Source: Oscillospiraceae bacterium UBA3851
Lineage (GTDB): Bacteria; Bacillota; Clostridia; Oscillospirales; Oscillospiraceae
DNA length: 7,243 bases
Reading direction: 5' to 3'
Assembly (NCBI GenBank): GCA_002392625.1
Contig: DGHJ01000149.1
Coordinates: forward strand, 300 to 7,542
Shown one piece after another: positions 1 through 4,992 of the stretch. The notes under the pieces are model-generated. The model worked only from the letters and a program-made list of their open reading frames with translations. It searched no databases and was not told the DNA's origin. The translations under genes and the position numbers were made by a program. The first letter of the stretch is position 1. Every line of letters begins with the position of its first letter.

Positions 1-550
1 CCTTGAGGGTGGTGCCCTCCGGCGCCCAGATCAGCTTTTCAAAGGGGGTCATGAACTCCCGCACCCTGGTATCGGGGTCCATGCGGCTGACGCGGTAGTC
101 GCGGCTGGTGACGATGCCCACCAGCTTGCCCTCGGCGGTGCCGTCCACAGTGACGGCGGCGGTGGAGTGGCCGGTGCGCTCCTTCAGGGCCAGCACGTCC
201 CGCAGGGTGTCGTCGGGGTGCAGGTTGGAGTCGCTGCGCACGAAGCCGGCCTTGTAGGCCTTGGCGCGGGCCACCATGGCGGCCTCGTCTTCGATGCTCT
301 GGGAGCCGTAGATGAAGGAAACGCCGCCCTCAATGGCCAGGGCCACGGCCAGCCGGTCACCGGACACGGACTGCATAATGGCGGAGACCATGGGGATATT
401 CATGGAGATGGCGGGCTCCTCGCCCCGGCGGAACTTCACCAGCGGCGTGCGCAGCGACACGTTCTCCGGCACGCACTGGGCGGAGGAATAACCGGGGATC
501 AGCAGGTATTCGTTAAAAGTGTGGGCGGGTTCGTTGATGATCTTGGCCAT
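1..550 (-). CDS. guaB: IMP dehydrogenase, N-terminal part (cut by window edge)
   Basis: Catalyses NAD-dependent oxidation of IMP to XMP, the committed step of GMP synthesis, in the cytosol. I translated the minus strand from the ATG at 548-550: 183 codons are visible, about a third of a roughly 500-residue enzyme. Residues 11-20 (TFNEYLLIPG) and 51-80 (NIPMVSAIMQ, then a LAIEGGVSFIY block) are the first strands of the IMPDH TIM barrel. From about residue 108 the chain enters the inserted CBS pair (DDTLRDVL, then GKLVGIVTSRDYR at 141-153), and a second CBS domain starts near VREFMTP (163-169). The catalytic-Cys loop lies beyond the window. A GGAGG ribosome binding site sits at the usual distance upstream, and a near-perfect SigA promoter follows. 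One oddity is MQSVS at 59-63, where most IMPDHs have MDTVT. I believe this belongs to a clostridial subfamily, but that is from memory. Confidence 0.93.
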   Translation of the reverse strand, partial: MAKIINEPAHTFNEYLLIPGYSSAQCVPENVSLRTPLVKFRRGEEPAISMNIPMVSAIMQSVSGDRLAVALAIEGGVSFIYGSQSIEDEAAMVARAKAYKAGFVRSDSNLHPDDTLRDVLALKERTGHSTAAVTVDGTAEGKLVGIVTSRDYRVSRMDPDTRVREFMTPFEKLIWAPEGTTLK

Positions 551-606
551 GGGCGCATCCTCCTTCAAATTCGCTCCGTCCTGTCAAAACGGCTCATTAT
601 TTATCC

Positions 607-636
607 ATTATATCGCCCGACCCGGCGGTTTGTCAA
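607..636 (-). promoter_or_regulatory. SigA-type promoter of guaB
   Basis: On the minus strand, TTGACA (plus 631-636) and TATAAT (plus 607-612) are both perfect consensus hexamers separated by 18 bp. Transcription should start near position 600, leaving a leader of about 50 nt before the guaB start codon. I see no purine riboswitch or terminator hairpin in that leader, so constitutive expression or regulation by a protein is more likely. Confidence 0.85.
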
Positions 637-694
637 CGGCAAGCGTGCGATTCCCGCAGGGCGTAAACGCAGCGTTCAGATTTCATCTTTCCGC

Positions 695-723
695 TTGACA
701 ATCCGGCGGATTTCTGATATAAA
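695..723 (+). promoter_or_regulatory. SigA-type promoter upstream of the manganese riboswitch
   Basis: TTGACA (695-700) is followed after exactly 17 bp by TATAAA (718-723), with TG at 715-716 giving an extended -10 element. Transcription would begin around 729-731, directly at the first paired bases of the riboswitch P1 stem. That fit supports both calls. The promoter drives the CaCA exchanger gene and probably the kinase gene behind it. Confidence 0.85.
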
Positions 724-730
724 TAACGCG

Positions 731-830
731 TTGTATGAGGGAGTAGCTTGCACATTTTGTGTAACATATTTTCGTCAGTACGGGAGACTTCTCCCCGGAA
801 TATGTTCGAAGAAGCGAGACTTTTACTACA
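731..830 (+). promoter_or_regulatory. yybP-ykoY manganese (Mn2+) riboswitch aptamer
   Basis: The conserved blocks of the yybP-ykoY family are present in order: GGGAGTAGC (739-747), a short P2 hairpin (TTGCACA/TGTGTAA, 748-764), TCGTCAGTACGG (about 772-783), a small hairpin GGGAG/CTCCC (782-786 with 791-795), CCGGAATATG (795-804) and GAAGCGAGAC (811-820). CATATT (765-770) pairs with AATATG (799-804) to form the P3 leg. P1 can form between 732-740 and 820-830 with two bulges and two GU pairs. Family members sense Mn2+ and mostly control Mn2+ exporters, TerC-like proteins and cation pumps. The element lies between a strong promoter and a cation exchanger gene. Identification is by motif memory; a covariance-model search against Rfam yybP-ykoY would settle it. 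Confidence 0.88.
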
Positions 831-859
831 TTTTTTGTAGGGGAAGTCTGGCTTTTTTT
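817..859 (+). terminator. Riboswitch-controlled intrinsic terminator (expression platform)
   Basis: AGACTT (817-822) pairs with AAGTCT (844-849), and inside it CTACA (826-830) pairs with TGTAG (836-840) around a loop of five Ts. Two GU pairs and one A-G mismatch lie between the two blocks. Seven Ts follow at 853-859. The left arm (817-830) overlaps the 3' strand of riboswitch P1 (820-830), so P1 and the terminator are mutually exclusive. Mn2+ binding, which stabilises P1, should prevent termination: an ON switch, as known for terminator-type members of this family. Confidence 0.8.
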
Positions 860-893
860 CTATGCTTCCCCGCCAAAAAAGGAGGTAATCTGC

Positions 894-1859
894 ATGCTCG
901 TTCCTGTTCTGCTTTTCATCGTCGGCCTGATCTGCCTCATCAAGGGCGGCGACTGGTTCGTGGACGGCGCGGCCGGCATCGCCCGGCGCTTCCACCTGCC
1001 GGAGCTGCTCATCGGCGCAACGGTGGTCTCCATCGGCACCACGCTGCCGGAGGTCATGGTGTCCACCACCTCCGCCCTGGGCGGACACGGCGAGATCGCC
1101 TACGGCAACGCCATCGGCTCCGTGATCTGCAACACGGCTCTGATTGCTGCGCTGACGGTGGCCATCCGGCCCGGCGCTGTCAACCGCGCTACGCTGCGCA
1201 CCCCGGTGCTGTTCTTCTTCGGCGCCGCCGTGCTGTACGCCGTCGTGGCCTATACCACCGGCTATTTCAGCCGCCCCATTGGCTTTGCTTTGCTGGCCAT
1301 CTTCGTGATCTATATGGTGGTCACAGTGCTCCAGATGAAAAAGAATCCTGACGCGGTGGAGGTGGAGGAGGAAGAGGCCAAGCAGCGAACCCTCTTCCTT
1401 GAGATCGTACTTCTTGTGATCGGCGCCGCCCTCATCGCCGTGGGCGCGCGGCTGCTGGTGGACAACGGCACCAAGATCGCCCAGGCGCTGGGCGTGCCGG
1501 AGTCCGTCATCGCCCTGACCTTCGTCGCCCTGGGCACCAGTCTGCCGGAGCTTGTCACCGCCATCACGTCCCTGGCCAAGGGTCACAGCGCCCTGTCCCT
1601 GGGCAACGTCATCGGCGCCAACCTCTTCAACATCGTGCTGGTCAGCGGCGCGTCTGTTGCTCTCAATCCCTTCACCATTCCCCAGAATTCCACCATCGCC
1701 GGCCGCAACGCCTCCCTGGTGATGGACTTTCCGGTGATGTTCGCCGTCATGCTGCTGCTGACGCTGCCCGCCCTGATCCGAGGCAAGCTCAGCCGCTGGC
1801 AGGGCATCGTGCTGCTGCTGATCTATGCCGCCTTCTGTGTTGTGCAGTTCACGATGTGA
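894..1859 (+). CDS. CaCA-family (YrbG-type) cation exchanger, candidate Mn2+/Ca2+ exporter
   Basis: An inner-membrane cation antiporter of 321 residues, the usual length for the bacterial YrbG/CaCA branch. Two inverted alpha repeats are visible. Repeat 1 has GTTLPE (48-53) and GNAIGS (71-76); repeat 2 has GTSLPE (214-219) and GNVIGANLFN (237-246). E53 and E219 are the expected cation-binding acidic residues. About ten hydrophobic helices are evident, and a charged cytosolic loop (about 148-165, KKNPDAVEVEEEE) separates the halves. The ATG at 894 has GGAGG (881-885) eight bases upstream. Family members exchange Ca2+ for Na+ or H+, but specificity cannot be read from these motifs. The manganese riboswitch in the leader suggests Mn2+ export, alone or with Ca2+; that is inference. 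A kinase gene follows 34 nt later, probably on the same transcript. Confidence 0.92.
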   Translation: MLVPVLLFIVGLICLIKGGDWFVDGAAGIARRFHLPELLIGATVVSIGTTLPEVMVSTTSALGGHGEIAYGNAIGSVICNTALIAALTVAIRPGAVNRATLRTPVLFFFGAAVLYAVVAYTTGYFSRPIGFALLAIFVIYMVVTVLQMKKNPDAVEVEEEEAKQRTLFLEIVLLVIGAALIAVGARLLVDNGTKIAQALGVPESVIALTFVALGTSLPELVTAITSLAKGHSALSLGNVIGANLFNIVLVSGASVALNPFTIPQNSTIAGRNASLVMDFPVMFAVMLLLTLPALIRGKLSRWQGIVLLLIYAAFCVVQFTM

Positions 1860-1893
1860 CAAGGTTTGTAAAGGGAAAATACTGCACAGTGAT

Positions 1894-2469
1894 ATGATGG
1901 AATTGGATGAGAAGGTCCGCTCCGTCCGGGGCGCGATCCTGAGCCTTCTGACAAAAAAGAAGCGGCTGCTGGTAGCCATCGACGGACGCTGCGGGGCGGG
2001 CAAATCCACCCTGGCCGCTGCGCTGCACGACGAGTGCGGCTATCCGGTGGTCCACATGGACGATTTCTTCCTCCGTCCGGTCCAGCGGACGGAGGAGCGG
2101 CTGGCGACGCCGGGCGGGAACGTGGACCATGAGCGGTTCCTGGCGGAGGTGCTGGAGCCGCTGGCGGCGGGTGAGCCGGCGACGTACCGACCGTTCCTCT
2201 GCCGCACCATGACGCTGGGGGAGGAGACGACGGTTTCCCCGGCGGCGGTCATTCTGGTGGAGGGCAGCTACGCCTGCCACCCGCAGCTGCGGGACCGGTA
2301 CGACCTGCGCATCTTCCTGGACGTGGATCCGGAGACGCAGCTGGAGCGCATCCGCCGCCGCAACGGAGAGGAGAAGGCGGAGGAATTTCGCACACGGTGG
2401 ATCCCCCTGGAGGAGCTGTATTTTTCGGCCCTGGACGTGGCGGATCACTGCCAGCTGATCCTGAAATGA
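1894..2469 (+). CDS. Uridine kinase-like P-loop kinase
   Basis: A 191-residue cytosolic protein of the uridine kinase/phosphoribulokinase-like P-loop family. Visible motifs are Walker A GRCGAGKS (31-38), HMDDFF (54-59) with the acidic pair typical of the nucleoside-binding site, a Walker B-like VILVEGSY (119-126), FLDVDPE (141-147), and the arginine-rich lid ERIRRRNG (151-158). Clostridial genomes often label such proteins uridine kinase; the real substrate is unknown and could be another small hydroxyl compound. The start is uncertain. ATG at 1894 and ATG at 1897 are both in frame, but the only purine-rich stretch (AAGGG, 1871-1875) is 18 nt from the first. A CTG at 1882 would be better spaced. 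The reading frame stays open back into the exchanger gene, but that part is not kinase-like. Probably co-transcribed with the exchanger and ended by the terminator at 2471-2504. Confidence 0.82.
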   Translation: MMELDEKVRSVRGAILSLLTKKKRLLVAIDGRCGAGKSTLAAALHDECGYPVVHMDDFFLRPVQRTEERLATPGGNVDHERFLAEVLEPLAAGEPATYRPFLCRTMTLGEETTVSPAAVILVEGSYACHPQLRDRYDLRIFLDVDPETQLERIRRRNGEEKAEEFRTRWIPLEELYFSALDVADHCQLILK

Positions 2470-2470
2470 T

Positions 2471-2504
2471 AAAACTCCCGGAGACAGGCTCTCCGGGAGT
2501 TTTT
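2471..2504. terminator. Bidirectional intrinsic terminator between convergent operons
   Basis: A perfect 14-bp stem (2471-2484 with 2490-2503) closes a five-base loop (CAGGC). On the plus strand it ends in five Ts (2500-2504) just after the kinase stop codon. On the minus strand the AAAA at its left edge gives a U-run just after mntP. It serves both the exchanger-kinase transcript and the aminopeptidase-mntP transcript. Confidence 0.93.
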
Positions 2505-2516
2505 GTGTCATATGCC

Positions 2517-3104
2517 TTATGAAAGCAGGCTTTTGACCAGGATCTCGATACCGATGGCGATGAGGATGAGTCCGCCCAGTACCGAGGCCTTGCCGGCCAG
2601 CACCGTGCCGAACCGCTTGCCCAGGCGCAGGCCCACCAGACAGATGGCGAAGGTCACCGCGCCGATAATCAGCGATTCAGCCAGGGCAAAGGGCCAGGTG
2701 TAGTCGGCAATGGTGAAGCCTACGGACAGGGCGTCAATGGAGGTGGCCACCCCCTGCACCAGCAGGCCACGCATTCCCACGGGGGAAGGGGGATCGTTAC
2801 CATCCCTGCGCTGCAAGCCCTCCCGGATCATGCCGCCGCCGATCCAGCAGAGCAGGATCAGCGCCATCCAGGGGATATACCGCTGCACCGTCTGGAAGGT
2901 CTCGGCGATGGTGTGGACCAGGACCCAGCCGATGAGGGGCATGACGACCTGAAAAAAGGCGAAGGTACCGGCGATGAGGCACATGGTTTGCCGGGGCATG
3001 CGGGGATGGCGCAGACCGTTGGCCAGCGAGACGGAAAAGGCGTCCATAGCCAGGCCCACGCCAAAGAGGATGCTGTTGAAGAAAAAGAGCGCAGACCAGT
3101 TCAT
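2517..3104 (-). CDS. mntP: Manganese efflux pump MntP
   Basis: An inner-membrane Mn2+ exporter of 195 residues; E. coli MntP is of similar length. The two internally related halves carry the conserved aspartates: GLAMDAFSVSLANG (17-30, D21) and ATSIDALSVGF (120-130, D124). About six hydrophobic helices are seen (roughly 5-27, 40-62, 78-96, 112-132, 137-160 and 170-192), with a polar loop at 98-108 between the halves. The family protects cells from excess Mn2+. The start ATG (3102-3104) follows a GGAGGAGG ribosome binding site. The gene lies 28 nt after the aminopeptidase stop, so it is probably its distal operon partner. It has no riboswitch of its own in the short gap. It ends at the bidirectional terminator. 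Confidence 0.93.
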   Translation of the reverse strand: MNWSALFFFNSILFGVGLAMDAFSVSLANGLRHPRMPRQTMCLIAGTFAFFQVVMPLIGWVLVHTIAETFQTVQRYIPWMALILLCWIGGGMIREGLQRRDGNDPPSPVGMRGLLVQGVATSIDALSVGFTIADYTWPFALAESLIIGAVTFAICLVGLRLGKRFGTVLAGKASVLGGLILIAIGIEILVKSLLS

Positions 3105-3132
3105 GATCGTGCCTCCTCCGCAAAGAATGGTG

Positions 3133-4407
3133 TCAGCCCAGGATCTGCACCGTCTCGCCCTCTGCTTCCAGCACGGTGTTGTAGAAGGCGGTGACGGCGT
3201 CGGTAAAGTAGTCCACGTCAGCGGTGGCGCAGGTCTCCAGGCAGGAGTGCATGGCCAGCTGGCCCATGCCGATGTCCACGGTGCTCACCGGGGTCTTGGT
3301 ATCGGCAATGTTGCCCAGGGTAGAGCCGCCGGCCATGTCGGGCCGGTTGGCGTAATGCTGCACCGGCACGCCGGCACGGCGGCAGATCTCGGCAAACACA
3401 GCGGCGGAGAGGCCGTCAGTAGCGTAGCGGGGGGAGTGCTTGATCACCACGCCGCCGCCCAGCACCGGCGCCTCGTTGGCGTCGGCCATCTCCGGGCGGT
3501 TGGGGTGGCGGGCGTGGCCGTTGTCGCAGGAAAGCAGCAGGGAGTTATCCAGCAGAGCGGCAAAGTCGGCGCCGGTCTCGGCAGCGATGCGGCGCAGCAT
3601 GTCGTTGAGCGTCACGGCGGCGGCGCCCTGCTTGGTCTCGGAGCCGATCTCCTCGTTGTCGGAGACGTACAGAACCTGGACATCTCCGGTGGCCTTGGCG
3701 TTCAAAAACGCCTGGGCACAGGTGAACACGCAGGCCAGATCGTCCAGCCGGGGGGCGGAGAGAAACTCCGCCGCCGGACCCCAGACAAAGCCGTCCTGGT
3801 TGTTGTAAACAATGAGATCGGTGGCGAGGATGTCCTCATGGGCGCAGCCCAGCTTCTCCGCCAGCTGCGCGTTGAACTGCCCGGCGGAGGAAGCCAGGCC
3901 GTAGAGGGGCGTCAGATCCCGGACGGCGTCGTATTTATAGCCGTTGTTGGCCTCCCGGTTCATGTGAATGGCCAGCCGGGGGATCACCACCATGTCCTTC
4001 TCAAAGTCCACCAGCGCCGTGCGCACGCCGCTCTCCGTGCGGAGGGAGACGCGGCCGGCGATGCTCAGGGGACGGTCCAGCCAGCTGTCCTGCAGCATGC
4101 CGCCGTACCGTTCGGCGGACAGGCGCACGCAGTCGCCGCCTTTCAGCTCCGCCTTGTCACGAATGCGGAAGCAGGGGGAGTCGGCGTGGCTGGCGGTGAT
4201 CATGAAGCCGGTGGGGGCGCCGACCGGCAGCCGGAAGGCGATCAGTGAGCTGCCGTGGGGCGCGGTGAAATACTTGCCGCCGGATACCAGTGTCTCGCTC
4301 CGGCGAAGGGGCTGATAGCCGTTTGCCAGCAGCTTTTGGCGCAGCGTCTCCACCGCGTGGAAGGCGGTGGGGCTTTTTTTCAGGTCATGCAGCAGGGTTG
4401 TGATCAT
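3133..4407 (-). CDS. apeB: M18 family aminopeptidase (aspartyl aminopeptidase type)
   Basis: A cytosolic, dinuclear-metal aminopeptidase removing N-terminal residues, often acidic ones, from peptides. Its 424 residues match the bacterial apeB class (about 430). Motifs in order: SHADSPC (73-79; H74 and D76), SWLDRPL (108-114), RLDD (220-223), DNEEIGS (250-256, with the catalytic and metal-binding glutamates E252/E253), CDNGHARHPN (294-303; D295), GGSTLGNI (360-367) and GMGQLAMHS (380-388; H387 as the last metal ligand). All expected metal ligands appear to be present, so it should be active. The ATG at 4405-4407 has an AGAGGTG ribosome binding site about six bases upstream. It is the first gene of a pair with mntP. 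Members use Zn2+, Co2+ or Mn2+, so a metal link to mntP is possible but unproven. The symbol follows the usual naming for this length class. Confidence 0.93.
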   Translation of the reverse strand: MITTLLHDLKKSPTAFHAVETLRQKLLANGYQPLRRSETLVSGGKYFTAPHGSSLIAFRLPVGAPTGFMITASHADSPCFRIRDKAELKGGDCVRLSAERYGGMLQDSWLDRPLSIAGRVSLRTESGVRTALVDFEKDMVVIPRLAIHMNREANNGYKYDAVRDLTPLYGLASSAGQFNAQLAEKLGCAHEDILATDLIVYNNQDGFVWGPAAEFLSAPRLDDLACVFTCAQAFLNAKATGDVQVLYVSDNEEIGSETKQGAAAVTLNDMLRRIAAETGADFAALLDNSLLLSCDNGHARHPNRPEMADANEAPVLGGGVVIKHSPRYATDGLSAAVFAEICRRAGVPVQHYANRPDMAGGSTLGNIADTKTPVSTVDIGMGQLAMHSCLETCATADVDYFTDAVTAFYNTVLEAEGETVQILG

Positions 4408-4470
4408 AGTGACACCTCTTATTGTTATGTAGTCAGGATGGGAATAGTGCGTTTCTTGATATCCGCGTCC

Positions 4471-4499
4471 ATTCTACCACAAGACGTTCAAAAGGTACA
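4471..4499 (-). promoter_or_regulatory. Probable promoter of the aminopeptidase-mntP operon
   Basis: On the minus strand, TAGAAT (plus 4471-4476) is preceded by TGG, making an extended -10 element. Seventeen bases further upstream is TGTACC (plus 4494-4499), a weak 3-of-6 match to the -35 consensus. The predicted leader is about 57 nt, and I see no riboswitch blocks in it. Confidence 0.45.
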
Positions 4500-4514
4500 G
4501 CATTTTCTTTTGGC

Positions 4515-4541
4515 ACGGCCACAGCCCAGGCGGCATAGGAT
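4515..4541 (+). promoter_or_regulatory. Possible mother-cell (SigK/SigE-like) sporulation promoter
   Basis: GCATAGGAT (4533-4541) fits the SigK -10 pattern CATAnnnT, and an AC dinucleotide (4515-4516) lies 17 bases upstream, as in SigK promoters. No good SigA promoter is visible in this interval. The short SigK consensus matches by chance fairly often, so the support is mainly the spore function of the downstream genes. Confidence 0.35.
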
Positions 4542-4571
4542 GGAAAAAACTTTGAAAGGGGCGCGATCGCT

Positions 4572-4976
4572 ATGGAATTGCAGATGAACGAGGGAATGCA
4601 GACGTCGGCTGAGAGCTCTTACGAGGCCTTTCTGCGCACCCATCCCGGCCGGGGGAACCTGAAGGTCCAGGTGTCCACGGCACGCGGCACCTTCCCGGTG
4701 GCCGGCGCGCTGGTGGAGGTGACCAAGGCCTTTGACGGGGTGGAGCGGGTGCTGTATAAAAACGTCACCGACCCCTCCGGCATCGTGGAGCGGATGATGC
4801 TGCCGGCTCTGCCGACGGGCTATTCCCGGCAGGAATCCACGGCGGAGGAGAGCGGCACACAGTATCAGGTGTCGGTGTATCACCCGGCGTTCCTGCCCGT
4901 GCGCGGCAGCACCGTGGAGATCTACGACGGCATCGAGACCATCCTCCCGGTGGCGCTGCAGCCGCTGGTGCGGTAG
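4572..4976 (+). CDS. SleC N-terminal-domain-like protein (Ig/transthyretin-like fold), stand-alone
   Basis: A 134-residue protein with no membrane segment or clear signal peptide. After a polar lead-in (1-27), residues 28-132 read as a small beta-sandwich of the carboxypeptidase-regulatory/prealbumin-like type: GNLKVQVST (28-36), PVAGALVEVTK (42-52), TDPSG (66-70), YQVSVYHPAF (98-107), and VEIYDGIET ending ILPVALQPL (115-132). As I remember it, the N-terminal pro-region of clostridial SleC has the same plan (a GxLxV strand, a PI-A-V strand, a DxSG turn, a Y-V pGF strand and a GV-I-QPV end). Here it is a separate gene with its own ribosome binding site (AAAGGGG, 4555-4561), 16 nt before the SpoIID-domain gene. 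By analogy it may act as a separate inhibitor, chaperone or coat-targeting partner of that enzyme. The exact role is unknown. Confidence 0.78.
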   Translation: MELQMNEGMQTSAESSYEAFLRTHPGRGNLKVQVSTARGTFPVAGALVEVTKAFDGVERVLYKNVTDPSGIVERMMLPALPTGYSRQESTAEESGTQYQVSVYHPAFLPVRGSTVEIYDGIETILPVALQPLVR

Positions 4977-4992
4977 GGAGGAGGGCGCAGAT
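4977..4992 (+). promoter_or_regulatory. Ribosome binding site that fixes a TTG start
   Basis: GGGAGGAGGG (4977-4986 region, overlapping the gap after the TAG stop at 4974-4976) stands seven bases before TTG (4993-4995). No in-frame ATG lies nearby, and the protein similarity begins immediately after the TTG, so this site decides the start of the cortex-lytic enzyme gene. Confidence 0.8.

Noticed and set aside
661..676. Small overlapping inverted repeats (GCGT-AA-ACGC and AACG-CAG-CGTT)
   Set aside because: Stems are only four bases and match no known operator; compatible with chance.
1825..1893. Upstream ATG extending the kinase frame into the exchanger gene
   Set aside because: No ribosome binding site, and the added 23 residues (Cys-rich) are a frame-shifted reading of the exchanger C-terminus, not kinase-like.
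633..2009. A 458-codon minus-strand open frame overlapping the exchanger gene
   Set aside because: The product is rich in H, Q, G and D in low-complexity runs and opposes a gene with clear CaCA motifs. It is a by-product of GC-biased third codon positions.
2974..4248. A 424-codon plus-strand open frame opposite the aminopeptidase
   Set aside because: The H/G/V/A-rich translation has no motifs, while the minus strand encodes all M18 metal-ligand motifs.
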